Shown piece by piece: positions 10,575-22,326 of a stretch of DNA of 64,000 bases (the stretch's first letter is position 1; each line of letters starts with the position of its first letter). The translations under genes were made by a program, and so were the position numbers. The notes beneath the pieces were generated by a model. The model did no database searches and was not told the DNA's origin. It was given only the letters and a program-made list of their open reading frames with translations. The stretch covers positions 36,091,974 through 36,155,973 of the forward strand of contig JAOANR010000009.1 of the NCBI GenBank assembly GCA_030278955.1, given 5' to 3'. This DNA is from Hygrophila difformis (Eukaryota; Streptophyta; Magnoliopsida; Lamiales; Acanthaceae).

Positions 10575-12711
10575 TACGACCGGATTAACAAACGCGCTGG
10601 CAGTATTCATGAATCTCATGAATAATGTCTTTAGAGAGTTGTTAGATCAATGCGTCGTAGTATTCATCGACGACATCCTGATCTACTCGAAAAGCAAAGG
10701 ATAGCATTCCCAGCATTTGCACCAAGTGTTAGGGATTTTCCGCATGAACCAACTCTATGGAAAGTTGTCCAAATTCGAGTTTTGGTTGAAGGAAGTAGCA
10801 TTCCTTGGACACATAGTAACCGCCAATGGAGTTTCAGTAGATCCGGCAAAGGTTTCGGCAATAACCGAGTGGGTATCGCCGACAAGCCCAACTAAAATAA
10901 GGAGTTTTCTTGGTCTAGCTGGGTACTATAGGCGATTTGTTAAGGACTTCTCAAAAATGGCGCGACCCCTAACTCAGCTACTGAAAAATGGAGTGAAATA
11001 CGAGTGGACTAGTGAGTGTGAGTCCGCGTTGCAAGAACTAAAGAAACGACTGACCACTACACCGGTGTTAGCACTACCATCCGAGGATGGAGATTTTGAG
11101 GTTTATAGTGACGCTTCAAAGGAAGGTCTAGGATGCGTTTTGATGCAAGATTCGAGGGTCATCGCATACGCATCGCGTCAATTGAAACCTCATGAGACGA
11201 ACTATCTGACACACGACTTGGAGTTGGCGGCAGTCGTATTCGCTCTAAAGATATGGAGACATTATCTCTATGGGCAAAAGTGTTGAATGTTCACCGACCA
11301 CAAGAGCCTCAAGTACATATTCACTCAGAAGGAGTTGAATTTAGGGCAAAGAAGGTGGTTGGAACTAATAAAGACTACGATCTCGAAATTGCGTACCACG
11401 AAGGATAGGCCAACGTGGTAGCCGATGCCCTAAGTCGGAAGACCCAGCATGTGGCGAATTCGCTGGAACTTCCGCCAGCATTGTATAAAGACCTGACGAG
11501 ATTGAGCTTAGAGCTGGTGCACCCCGGCACCGTAAGGGAAATACTCAACGCCATGGTGGTCGAATCGACCATATTTGACGAGATCAAGCTCGCCCAACCG
11601 GGTGACGAGAAGTTGAAAGGGATTAAGGAAAGCATTGCCAATGGAAAGATGATAGGATTTGCTGTCCATAAGGATGGAAGCATTCGTTTCAAGGGAAGGT
11701 GGTGCATACCCCAAGGATGCGGAGAATTGAAACGAAGATTGATGGAGGAAGGACATAACACGCCATATTCGGTTCACCCCGGAGGTGACAAGCTTTATAA
11801 GGACCTGAAGAAGAATTACTGGTGGCCGAATATGAAGAGAGAAGTAGCGGAGTTTGTAGCAAGATGTCTCACGTGCCAAAAGGTCAAGGCCGTGCGACGA
11901 AAACCCTTAGGACTGATGCAACCATCGGAAATCCCGAGTTGGAAATGGGATAGTATCTTGATGGACTTTGTTTCGGGATTACCACGATCACCAAAAGGGA
12001 TGAACAAGATATGGGTGATTGTCGATAGGCTAACAAAGACGGCCATATTCATTCCGATGAAGGACACTTGGACTATGAACCAATTAGCCCGAGCATAAAT
12101 CGACAATGTGGTACGACGACATGGGGTACCGCATGACATCATTTCCGATAGAGACAGTAGGTTCGTCTCTCACTTTTGGACTACAGCTACAAGAAGCGCT
12201 CGGTACGCAACTCAAGATGAGTACCGCATTCCACCCAATGACGGATGGACAGACGGAAAGGACGATCCAAACCATGGAAGACATGCTAAGAGCGTGCGTC
12301 CTAGAGTTTAAGGGTAGTTGGGAAAATCATTTACCGTTAATTGAATTTCCTATAACAATAGCTACCATGCTAGCATCGACATGGCACTGTTTGAAGCACT
12401 GTACGGACGGAACTGCCGAAGTCCGTTAAGTTGGGTAGAAAACGATAAAGCAGTGGTAGTAGGACCACAACTTGTTGAGGATATGGCTCAACAAATTAAG
12501 ATCATCCAAGGGTAGATGAAAGCGACACAAGACCGACAGAAGAGTTATGCCGATGTGCGACGGCAAGACCTAGAATTTCAAGTTGGAGATAAGGTCATGC
12601 TAAAGATATCACCAATGAAGGGGGTGATGCGCTGTGGCAAACGGGGAAAGTTAAGTCCTCGATATATAGGACCTTACGAGATTCTAGAAAGAGTCGGTAC
12701 TTTAGCATATC
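10575..12711 (+). pseudogene. F pol remnant: RT end, RNase H, integrase
   Basis: Second half of a Ty3/gypsy polyprotein that copies element RNA and inserts the cDNA. Order seen: degraded LTNAPAVFM block (10575-10615); FIDD of the RT active site (10663-10674); the [17 protein letters not shown] block near 10900; RNase H with [10 protein letters not shown] near 11105 and [11 protein letters not shown] near 11290; integrase zinc-binding region (H near 11755-11775, CLTCQKVKA near 11870); DDE core with [18 protein letters not shown] near 11965 and SDRDSRF near 12145; then the GPY/F-like [14 protein letters not shown] near 12660. Many stops and frameshifts (for example near 11286, 11405, 12098, 12350, 12515). 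It stops at 12711, where S1 is inserted, and resumes at 15666. Gag, protease and the RT N-terminus are absent. Confidence 0.92.
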
Positions 12712-13363
12712 TGTAACACCCCGGTTTTTGGTCACCCAGGTCGGGATGTCACCGCCACACCTCTCTAGCAAGACACGGTTTCTGCGAGCTCACTAAAGAG
12801 ATGCAAGGCTATGGTTTTTCAGAATTTAAAACATTCAAACAACCCATTCATATATAATTTAAAAATAATGTCATTACAGTTGCAGCGGAAAATAATATCT
12901 ACGTATATAATGCAGCGGAATATAAAAATAGGGCCAACATGGCCTAATCACGGGTTAAACAGGCCCGTTCATGCAAGTTCTAGTCTAAAGCAAAATTTAA
13001 GAATAAAGTTTTCCCCAAAATTCCCATGTATACATATGATGATACATATTCTCAGCTCTGAAAGAAAAAGGGAAACAATATGGTTTGGTCAGCAAAAACT
13101 TGCTGAGTAAGTTAAAACATACATGATTATGGGGTTTCAAAGCCTTTAATTAAATTTAAATAAAACATGTGCATAACACCCATAATTTAATTCATTTATC
13201 TAATAACAATTTATTTGCATAATTTAAAAGACAGGGATTTGATAAGACCATAAATATAACTTGCAAAGCAATATAATTGTAGGACATAATTTAAAAGCAT
13301 AATCCAAAAGGAACAATTTTCGAGTCTTCTAGTTTCATGTCTCAAGTCTCATGTTTATATCTC

Positions 13364-13590
13364 AATTGCCATTCGGCAAGATTTATTTATCAATTGCCTC
13401 TCCGCAAGCTTTATATATCAATTGCCTTTCGACAAGCAGTATATCTCAGTTGCCTTTCGGCAAGCATTATATTTTAATTGCCTTTCGGCAAGCAGGATAT
13501 CTCAATTGCCTTTCGGCAAGCATTATATTTCAATTGCCTTTCGGCAAGCAGTATATCTCAATTGCCTTTCGGCAAGCATTATATTTCAAT
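13364..13590. repeat. 28-bp tandem array with TTGCC...GGCAA palindrome
   Basis: Eight copies of a 28-bp unit inside S1. Each carries TTGCCTTTCGGCAA, a 5-bp stem with a 4-nt loop. Two unit versions alternate (ending GCAT-TATATTTCAA and GCAG-TATATCTCAA), so a 56-bp higher-order unit has also been duplicated. The first three copies are more diverged than the last five. Confidence 0.9.
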
Positions 13591-15240
13591 TGTATTTTAT
13601 TTGAAACGAATTCCCAATCGTTTAAACCTTAAAGGCTAATTTCACCGTTTAACAAGATTTTCAAGATTTGACTCGGTCAACCACAGTTCACTTTAAAATT
13701 CATTAAAAATCGAGTTTAAGTCCAAAAATTCTGAAATTTGACCCGAAAACACAGAGATGAACAAGTTTCATGTTTTAAGTTTTTCGATCCGAGATACGGA
13801 AGTAAGTGAAAAATGTCAATTTTTAACAGGATGATATTCTGTCCGAAAATTTCAACACCAGTTTCAAGATTTCAAGATCTACCATAGCAAACTAACTCCA
13901 AATTTGATGACATTTTACAGGGAGATGCTTAAGACATATATCTACACGTTTCATGTTCAACCAAAGATCTAATTCATCCCATATCTATTGTCAAAAACGC
14001 CTACAAGTTGGGGCCAAGAACCTGTCAAGATTTCAAGATCTAAATTTAGAACAGTTCGGTTTGGAGTCGAATTCCGATATCAAACCTCAACGAAAAATTC
14101 CAAATATTTACGGAGGTGTTCTTAACATACAGATCTACAACTCTTATGTTTAGCACCAACCCTAAATCGGTCTAGATCTAAGGTAAAAATCAACCTCAAG
14201 TTTGGATAAAGAATCTATCACCGTTTCAAGATCTAAATCGAAGACAGGTCTGTTTATGGTCAATTTCGGATATCAAAGCACGATGAAAAATTATGAAATT
14301 TGTACAAGAAATAAATCTATGTCTTAGAAACATTTTTCGTGTTTTAGGTTTTCTCGTTTGAACAGATTTAAGGGTTCGGAAAAATCATGCAAAAATGTTG
14401 CGCCGTTAAAGATTTCGTGTTGACAGATTTTAAGTTCTTGATTAAGTCTTTAGATTAGATGTATTTTAATTCGCCCAAAACCATAGTAAGGTTAACTTAC
14501 AAGAATTGGATTATCCGGCTCGTTGATTCATAGGCGTGGCTTCCACGTTCACCGTTTTGACTCCTAGATCCTCGCACGCGTCCAAATTCCGTCGTCTCTT
14601 CTTCCTTACCACCCGATCTACGCTTTGGTGTGTCAAAATCCGCCCGAGGTGCCTTCTTCTCCGTCGAGATCGTCCTCAACACCCACGAATTAGGTTTGTT
14701 TTTTTTCCTCTTCGTTCTCCTTTTTTTCTCTTTTTGTTTTATTTTTTTTTATTTTTTTGTATGTTGAAATTGTTGGAGTAACAAAATAGGAAGATGAGAA
14801 AGATTTAGCTTAAAAAGGGGTAAAGGGGCGGCACTTAGGGGTTGTTAGGATTTAAGGTTTGTCACCAATATTTGCTATTTGAAAGATACAATAAATATAT
14901 ACTATGTATTCTAACTTTTATATACTAAAGATAGACTAGATTTTGTTTTAACTACTAAGCAAATATCTCTATATTGTTGATATAGTTATTTATTTTATTT
15001 TGTTTTATCTTATTTTATATATTGTATATAGAATTGGTTTGAATAGCAAAATAGGAAGATGAAGAAGATTTATTATTATTTTTTTTTAATAAAGAAAGTA
15101 AAAGAACGACTTTTAGAGATTTAGGATCTAAGATTTATGTCAAATCTTTTCCTACTTATTGTGTGCAACAATATACTAAAAATGGAATAAATATTGTTAT
15201 AACTATCATGCATATATCTATACATTTTTCTTATTATGCT

Positions 15241-15315
15241 AATTATTATTATTATTGTTATTGTATTATTATTATTATTATTATTATTATCATCATCATC
15301 ATCATCATCATCATG
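15241..15315. repeat. ATT/ATC trinucleotide repeat
   Basis: Compound microsatellite of ATT units followed by eight or more ATC units, within LTR S1. Confidence 0.9.
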
Positions 15316-15665
15316 TATATATATTTATAAAAATAAAGTGTTAATTAATTACTATGCATCTAATAATTACACAAGTACTGAAATAGTTTTAATATTTATA
15401 AATAAATTAATTTAAAATATATCTAGAATAATATAGGGTATTACAATTTTCGACTTCACGGGTTCGTGGTATTTAAATTCCTTTTTAATATTTGGAATTA
15501 GATTCCATTTCTCTTTTTATTTTTATTCTATTTATTTATTTATTTATTTATTTATGTGTTTATTTATTTATTTATGGGTGATCGATTTCACGGGTATTAC
15601 AGTCTACCCTCCTTAAGAATCAACTTCGTCTTCGAAGTTGCCTTACTGATTTCACGGGTATTACA

Positions 15666-15987
15666 ATATCGACTAGCCTTACCGCCACAACCGGCTAGAG
15701 TGCACAATGTGTTCCATGTATTACAACTGAAGATGTATGTGCACGACCCAACACATATACTTCAACCGGAGGAAATTGAATTGGATAATGACTTGAGCTA
15801 CGAAGAAATTCCAGTGAGAATAATCGATGTGAAGGAGAGAGTGACGAGAAATAAGGTCGTGAAGATGGTTAAGGTTCTTTGGTCGAACCATGAGAGCGAA
15901 ACTGCTACATGGGAAGTGGAAACGGACATGAGGGAGCGTTACCCGACCCTATTCCAAGATGATGCGACCACAGTTATGGGGACATAA
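15666..15987 (+). pseudogene. F pol C-terminus with chromodomain
   Basis: Continuation of F's pol after the S1 insertion. It begins with [17 protein letters not shown], the end of the GPY/F module, and runs to a chromodomain at about 15790-15955 (VPVRI-like start as [16 protein letters not shown], then [16 protein letters not shown] and MRERYPTLF). The chromodomain of chromoviruses is thought to steer integration to particular chromatin. The frame is open to the stop at 15985-15987 and closely parallels 36530-36831 in element M. Only the upstream breaks make it a pseudogene. Confidence 0.9.
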
Positions 15988-15994
15988 CTGTAAT

Positions 15995-16011
15995 CTTAAG
16001 GGGGGGGAGGA
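15995..16011 (+). other. Outer polypurine tract (PPT1) of F
   Basis: CTTAAGGGGGGGGAGGA immediately before TGTAACGACC, eight bases after the pol stop. It is the expected plus-strand primer site and defines the long LTR start at 16012. Confidence 0.75.
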
Positions 16012-18894
16012 TGTAACGACCCCGGACATTTTGTATCCCAAATAAACAAATTCAAATTGTTTTGAATTACGTAATGACTTGATCCCTTCACAGGGTACGT
16101 AGGCAACTTGGAAATTTCAATTCTGGGTTCAGTCAAATAATCAACAAACAATCAACAAATAACCAACCAATCAAATGATAATTAATCAATCAATCAAACA
16201 ATCGAACAGTAAGTCGCGCAACTTCGAGGACGAAGTTGATTCTTAAGGGGGGTAGACTGTGATACCCGAGACTTTTGACAATAGGAAATGGAATTAAATG
16301 CGGATAGCAAAGGAATTTTAATTCCAAGAAACCTTGAAGTCGAAAATGATCTAGATATATAAGTCATTACATGAGAATTGAAAGACGACGAACTCGACAG
16401 GAACGGAATTAAATTAAATGGATTCGAGAATTCGAATAGGGAATCGATTGGAAGACGAAATAAAATTTAAGATAGGAATCGGAATCCAAAAATGACCCGG
16501 AAAACCGAGCCCGAGAACGTCGGAGGATAGAAACCCGAACGGGAGAAGGAAAGGCCCGACGGATCGCATGGCCCGGCCCACGACGCAACCCTACAGGGGG
16601 CCGCACGGTGGCCGCGCGGTCTGGAGGGATACCGTGCCAAGACCGCGCCACTCCACAGTGTGCGATCAACTTTCGGTTTTTGATGATTTCTTACCATATT
16701 TTCGACCCCCGACTTTGGTAACTCAATCCCGGTTGATGGAAGGTGTATATGGTCCGATTTAGAGGTCTCAGGACTCATTATTTTCGAGACTCTAACCCTA
16801 GCAGCCCCAAAAACACTCTCCAACTCTCCAAAGTTCTTCCAACACCCGAAGTCACCAACTTCGAACTTTCCGATCATTTTCCGGCAACGAAAATCGACGG
16901 AGGAGACGTGGAGAACAATATCTTTAGTGTTCCAGATTGTGGTAAGTCGTTCATAGGTTTTCATTTAAGTTTTCAAACCCGAAAATTCGTTCTAACATTA
17001 GATTTCTTCTTTCGATTCGAGTTCGTGGCCAAAGTTGGAAGCTTTGCGTTGAGGAGATCCGTTCGTGTCAAATCTTAGAGCCCAGACGACCCCGAGACAG
17101 TCTAGGACGAGATTCAAGTAAGATAATGCCTTACATATCAATATCGGTGGTTTTGAACCGTTAGAAACATTAGATTTTAACTAAACACTAAAATCGGACA
17201 TAAAAGATTCAATCTTTACGCGTTTTCTGAGATTGGCCGAAAAACCCTATTTCGAGAATCCGAAACGAAAAACTCTGAACTAGAGATTTGTTTCTAGTAT
17301 CTTAATCTATCTTGTATTAAAATTTCATGCATTTTCATTAAGATTTGCTATCCCAAATTGCGCCCACAAGTTTCTGTAATAAACAAACTTTTCGAAAATC
17401 TGGATAGATTATGTAGTCGAATTTGTTGTGCGTTTTTCTATCACTTGTGGTCAAAAATAATCTTTGGTGAAAACATAAAAGTTGTATATAAATTTCTTAG
17501 GAATATGCCTGTATAATTTCGTGCATTTTCATTAAGTTTTGGATAGTCAAACCCATTTTGAATACACTGTGTCCGAGAAGAAAAAGTCGACAGATTTTAA
17601 GACCGAACTTGATGAATTATTCTGTTTTGATCCGTAAGGAATTAGCATAATTTACCTCTAAGTGCCTGTAAAATTTCATAAATTTTGGAGGACGTTTGAT
17701 AAGTCAAAAACTCTTTTGAAAATCAGTGCGCTGTGTAGACAAAGTTGACAGATTTTGTACTCTGTAAAGATTGTAAAATTTCACTCATTTCCTCACATAA
17801 TTTCGAAGAACTTAAAACACAAAAATTGTTCGTTAGCGTGTTTTTGAGCTACTGTGAAAATTTCGAGTCGATTTCCTTTGAAATGAATTTTTAAAATGAG
17901 ATGGCGTAAACTGTGGCAATGGCTTGGTCGAATTGTTGAAAAACTCGATTTTTGAGAAAATACATGATTTGTGAGATATGTCTAAACACTAAAACACTTT
18001 TTCTACAAAATCCCATTAATCTAGGATGAGCTAGATCTCCACGTAAGTAGGGTTTGAGTGCTCTGCAGGGTGCCCCTCTATCTTAGAATTCGTGTCCGAG
18101 TGGACGAAATGTGATATATTGTGAAATTGTGCCAAAACGGCCATTGTGAAATTAGTCTACACTCTCGGGTGTATCCGTATGGGTTACTTGAGGCTCCGGA
18201 GTGGTACTGTGTATGGCGTGATACTCGGATTGCTTCGGCAATTCTGAAACTTGATATATGAGAAACTTGATACGTGAAAAACGAGATACTTGAGATATGT
18301 GGTTGTGGCGTCCTCTTCTTAGTTAACGGGAGAAAATTTAAATGTATTAAATTATTGTTTATTATACTTTTTAAATTATGTCCTTAAACTTATGCCTATG
18401 CCTTAGATCATTGTTTTTTAATTAAATTGATTATGAGAAATTATGGATTTTATTGTTGTCTAAACATGCATGCTTAAAATGAATTTTTAAATTAATCATT
18501 AAATTCCCCTTTATTGCTATGCTAGGGATTGTCTTACTCAGTATTCTTTAATACTGATAAATGTTGTTTATGTTTTTCTATGACAGAGTATGAAGCATGA
18601 GCATTCATCCGGGGGGGATTAAATTTGGACATTTTAGTATTTTCTGCATGAGACTGCATACGGGCCTGTTAACCCGTGTTTTGGCCATGTCGGCCCTATG
18701 TTTAAATTCCGCTGCGTATTACTTGATATGAATGATTATTATTTTTAAATAGAAGTACTTCCGAACTTGGTTGCTTTAAATGATTTTATACCATTAGCCT
18801 TGCATCTCTCAAGTAAGCACGAATGAAGTCGTGTCTTGCTTGGGAGGTGTGGCGGTGGCATCCTGGCCTGGGTGATCAAATCCGGGGTGTTACA
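16012..18894 (+). repeat. 3' LTR of F (long form, 2883 bp)
   Basis: Starts TGTAACGACC after PPT1 and ends GGGGTGTTACA. The first 246 bp form a 5' extension containing a conserved GATCCCTTCACAGGGTACGT stretch near 16081-16100, a stem-loop and a second PPT; a second LTR start (TGTGATACCCGAG) lies at 16258. Downstream are the GC box (16603-16620), the donor-like GGTAAGT (16941-16947), and the CTGCAG block (18059-18076). The last 2.1 kb closely match 4826-6971. Confidence 0.88.
16219..16257 (+). promoter_or_regulatory. Stem-loop plus inner polypurine tract (PPT2) of F
   Basis: CAACTTCG-AGGA-CGAAGTTG (16219-16238) is a perfect 8-bp stem with a 4-nt loop. It is followed after one base by TTCTTAAGGGGGGTAGAC (16240-16257), a second polypurine tract ending exactly at the inner LTR start. 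The same arrangement is at 37017-37055 in M and, reversed, in S1, O1 and S2. Confidence 0.8.
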
Positions 18895-20596
18895 TCTTCA
18901 GCATGACCTTGTCTCCAACTCGAAATTCCAGGTCTTGCCATCTCAAGTCGGCATAACCTTTCTGTCGGTCCTGTGCCGCTTTCATCTTCCCTTGAATTAC
19001 CTTGATTTGTTGAGCCATATCCTCAACGAGTTGTGGTCCCACTACCACAGTCTTATCACTCTCTTCCCAACTCAGCGGACTTCGGCACTTCCGTCCATAC
19101 AGTGCTTCGAATGGTTCCATGCCAATACTAGCATAGTAGCTATTGTTGTAGGAAAATTCAATCAATGGTAAATAATTTTCCCAACTCCCTCTAAATTCTT
19201 GGACACACGCTCTCAGCATGTCCTCTAAGGTTTGGATCGTTCTCTTTGTTTGTCCATCCGTCATCGGGTGGAATGCAGTGCTCATCTTAATTTGTGTACC
19301 AAGAGCTTCTTGCAACATGGTCCAAAAATGAGAGACAAATCTACTGTCTCTATCGGAGATGATGTCATGTGGTACTCCATGTCGCCGTACCACATTGTCA
19401 ATGTACGCTCTTGCTAATTGGTCCATGGTCCAAGTGTCCTTCATTGGGATAAATATGGCCGTCTTCGTCAGCCTATCGACAATCACCCATATCTTATTCA
19501 TCCCTTTAGGTGATCGCGGTAATTTAAACAAAATCCATCGAGATACTATCCCATTTCCAACTCGGGATTTCCAATGGTTGCATCAATCCTAAGGGTTTTT
19601 GACGTACAGCTTTGACCTTTTGGCATGTGAGGCATCTCGCCACAAACTCTGCCACCTCTCTTTTCATATTCGGCCACCAGTAATTCTTCTTCAAGTCCTT
19701 ATAAAGCTTGTCACCTCCAGGGTGAACCGAATATGGTGTGTTATGTCCTTCCTCCATCAATCTTCGTTTCAGTTCGACACATTTTTGTGGTACGCACCAC
19801 CTTCCTTTGAAACGAATGCTTCCATCTTCATGGATAGCAAATCCCATTGCCTTTCCATCGGCAATGCTCTTCTTAATCCTTTTCAACTTCACATCGCCTG
19901 GTTGCACGAGTTTGATCTCATCAAATATCGTAGATTCTACTACCATTGCATTGACCACTTCATTTATGGTGCTTGGATGCACCAGCTCTAAGCTCAATCT
20001 CGCCAAGTCCATATACAATGCCGGCGAAATTACCAGTGAATTCGCCACATGCTGGGTCTTCCAACTTAAAGCATCAGCTACCACGTTGGCCTTCCCTTCG
20101 TGGTAAGAAATTTCGAGATCACAGTCCTTGATTAGTTCCAACCACCTCCGTTGCCTTAGATTCAAATCCTTTTGAGTGAATATGTATTTGAGGCTCTTGT
20201 GGTCAGTGAACATCCGACACTTTCGCTCATAGAGATAATGTCTCCATATCTTTAGAGCGAACACGACTGCCGCCAACTCCAAGTCGTGTGTTGGGTAATT
20301 CGCTTCATGAGGTTTCAATTGACGCGATGCATATGCAATGACTCTCGAGTCTTGCATCAAAATGCATCCTAGACCTTCCTTCGAAGCGTCACTGTAAACC
20401 TCGAAATCACCATTCTCAGATGGTAGTGCTAATACGGCTGTAGTGGTGAGTTGTTTCTTCAGTTCTTGAAACGCGGACTCACGTTCACTAGTCCACTCGT
20501 ATTTCACTCCCTTCTTCAGTAGCTGAGTTAATGGACGTGCGATTTTCGAGAAGTCTTTCACGAATTGCCTAAAATACCCAGCTAGACCAAGTTCGA
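18895..20596 (-). pseudogene. Element R pol remnant: RT end, RNase H, integrase
   Basis: Minus-strand Tekay pol. It starts abruptly at [17 protein letters not shown] near 20595, followed by RNase H ([10 protein letters not shown] near 20395, [11 protein letters not shown] near 20205, ADALSWK), the integrase zinc region ([10 protein letters not shown] near 19730, CLTCQKVKA near 19630) and the DDE core (near 19540 to 19190, [12 protein letters not shown]). It is cut at 18895 within GDKVMLK by F. One frameshift lies near 19525. The frame is otherwise long and intact (about 367 and 213 codons), and its first codons read from LTR sequence, so the 367-codon frame is an accidental LTR-pol fusion. 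Everything from PBS to mid-RT is deleted. Confidence 0.92.
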
Positions 20597-21399
20597 TCGG
20601 ATTGCCACAAACGGATCTCCTCAACATGATTTCTTCCTCCTTTGGTCACGAACCGAAATCGCAAGGAATAATCCGTAGTTAGATCGAAATTTTGGATTCA
20701 AAAAGGTGTACAAACACTTAAGAAACACTCACCAACATCCTAGGGGTCTGTCTTCTCCTTCTCAAGTCCTTCTTGCTCGGATTTGGTCGTTGGAAACTCA
20801 AGAACTCAAGGGATTTTGGGGTTTTCGGTTTGGGAGTGCTTTGGAGAGAATATGAGAGACAATGGGGTGAATGGGATCTTATAAAATGGCCAAAGATCAG
20901 CCAAAAATCATCCTAATACCCTTCCATTACATGTGATCGAGTTTCCATAGTCGGGGGTCGAAATAAGGTAAGAAATCGCCGAAACGCATGAAGAGGTCGC
21001 ATCCTATCGAACGGCGCGCCCGTGGCGCGGGATCCCTCCTGACCGCCCGACGACCGCGCGGCCTCTGGCTTGGCTGCGTCTTGGGCCGGGCCGTGTGATC
21101 CGTGGGGTCTTTTCTTCTCTCTTTCGGGTTTCTATTCTCCTACGTTCTCGGGCTCGATTTTTCGGGTCATTATCGGATCATGATTTCTATCTCTAATTTA
21201 TTTCGTCTCAAGTTGATTCTGTATTCAAATCTTGAATCCGTCACGTTTGGATTCATCGGCTTTGAATTCGTTGTCTTTTGACTCCCGTGCAATGATTTAT
21301 TTATTTAAATCATTTCCGACTTCACGGTTCTTGGAATTAAAATTCCATTGCTCTTCGAATTTAATTTCATTTCTTTTTATTAAAATTACGGGTATTACA
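20597..21399 (-). repeat. Tekay LTR fragment, reverse (element R)
   Basis: Reverse-oriented LTR piece joined directly to R's RT coding sequence at about 20596. 20600-20920 is nearly the same as 4505-4820. It contains a GC-rich stretch with CCGCGCGGCC (21054-21063) and ends in CGGGTATTACA at 21399, the LTR start on the minus strand. The rest of the LTR, PBS, gag, protease and most of RT were removed by an internal deletion. Confidence 0.82.
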
Positions 21400-21829
21400 T
21401 GGATGCTAAAGCGGCAGAAAATTGGGCAGACGCAGACAATGCGAGTATGCAATAGGCGGGGATGGGCCGAGTTTCGGTTAGTTGGTCCTGGATCACCGAC
21501 CAGAATTGCATTGTTTGATGGTACCGCATGGGTAGTTTGCGCGAGTCCAAGCGTTTTCTGTTCGTTTTGGGTTTACTCCGGTTTGTATCCAGGATTGTTG
21601 GGTATGGGTTGTGGACTCCAGGACTTTTGCTCGAATGATTACTGCAGAAGTTGTTAAGAACAATTCTTGCTGGCTTATATCGGCATTCTATAGAGATCCT
21701 AATTATCAAAGGGGAATATTGAACCAGAGATATATGAAAACTTTATCTGAGTTGTTGAATGGTTCATGGATTATTTTGGGGGACTGGAATGAAATCGTAG
21801 CTGGGGATGAGGTGCAAGAAAGGTTTTAA
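21400..21829 (+). pseudogene. LINE endonuclease fragment
   Basis: From about 21640 the frame reads SCWLISAFYRDP, then LNGSWIILGDWNEIVAGDE, typical of the apurinic-like endonuclease of plant L1 elements (the GDxNE catalytic block is near 21776-21793). The part before 21611 is in other frames. It ends in TAA at 21829. It lies downstream of the first LINE in the same orientation and cannot be that copy's missing endonuclease. It is a separate fragment into which R inserted. Confidence 0.75.
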
Positions 21830-22259
21830 ATGTCAGTTTCAGATCTATATCGATTATGTAAATTTACTTAATTTTAAAGATATTTGAAATTTCAGTGAAA
21901 ATGTCGAAGATGTATCAAATTCCAGTTTCAATTTTAAAGTGATTGAGAAAATTAGTACAAAGAGTTGGATATTTTTAATGAAAGTTTACGTATTTATTGG
22001 GGTTAGTGAATAAAAAAGGCCATTAGAAGGAGCCTATTCAACTTTTACGCCATTATAAGTTGAATTTCCAGAATTAGGCCACCAGAAACACAATTTGAAT
22101 GAAATTAAGCAAAAGGACCAATTTGAATTAATAAATAATTCCAACAACTTTTGCTTTCTTTCATTTAAACCTCAGGAAAGTTTGACTTTATTTACTTTAG
22201 TTCTTTCTCAATACACTTAATTTTTCATGATATAAATGATACCCAATGCGCTTGAAAAT
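21830..22259. other. Spacer, AT-rich, no gene seen
   Basis: 430 bp of AT-rich sequence between the LINE fragment and the pararetrovirus primer site. No open frame of note. Part may be viral leader, which I cannot demonstrate. Confidence 0.5.
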
Positions 22260-22271
22260 TGGTATCAGAGC
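22260..22271 (+). other. Pararetrovirus primer-binding site
   Basis: TGGTATCAGAGC, the exact 12-nt complement of the plant initiator tRNA-Met 3' end. By convention it marks position 1 of caulimovirid genomes. The first ATG of the coat region is 56 bp downstream. Confidence 0.85.
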
Positions 22272-22326
22272 ATAGGTTTTATTGAAGAACATATTAATTA
22301 TATTATTTATAATATTTTATCTCTTA

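Larger units (their letters stand above)
12707..15670 (-). mobile_element. LTR remnant S1 with 5-bp target duplication
   Basis: Reverse-oriented Tekay LTR at 12712-15665, flanked by identical ATATC (12707-12711 and 15666-15670). Removing it and one ATATC restores the reading frame of F's pol across the junction, so the insertion is exact. Read on the minus strand it starts TGTAATACCCGTG, runs 25 bp, has the stem-loop (15621-15640) and inner polypurine tract (15602-15619), then a second TGTAATACCCGTG start at 15601, and ends ...CCGGGGTGTTACA. The outer 18 bp repeat the inner LTR start exactly, so this is either a very short 'long-form' LTR or a deletion derivative of a whole element. No coding sequence. 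Confidence 0.9.
4826..18894 (+). mobile_element. Ty3/gypsy Tekay-type element F
   Basis: Chromovirus-type LTR retrotransposon: truncated 5' LTR to 6971, PBS at 6975, internal region to about 16011, 3' LTR to 18894. The internal region has lost most of gag, the protease and the N-terminal half of RT; it carries a sense coiled-coil ORF and an antisense accessory ORF instead. It was inserted into reverse element R: the five bases after the 3' LTR (TCTTC, 18895-18899) belong to R's integrase gene. The partner duplication on the left was lost in a deletion. LTR remnant S1 later interrupted F. It cannot be autonomous. Confidence 0.85.

Noticed and set aside
11375..12284. Minus-strand frames opposite F's integrase
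   Set aside because: Shadows of the gypsy pol; equivalent frames occur opposite R's integrase for the same reason.
13351..13632. Two overlapping 'repeat protein' frames of 60-93 codons
   Set aside because: They are translations of the 28-bp palindromic tandem array in a non-coding LTR.
1..21829. One LINE split into RT part (1-3271) and endonuclease part (21400-21829)
   Set aside because: The endonuclease must precede RT in an L1 LINE, but here it lies downstream in the same orientation, so these are two different copies.
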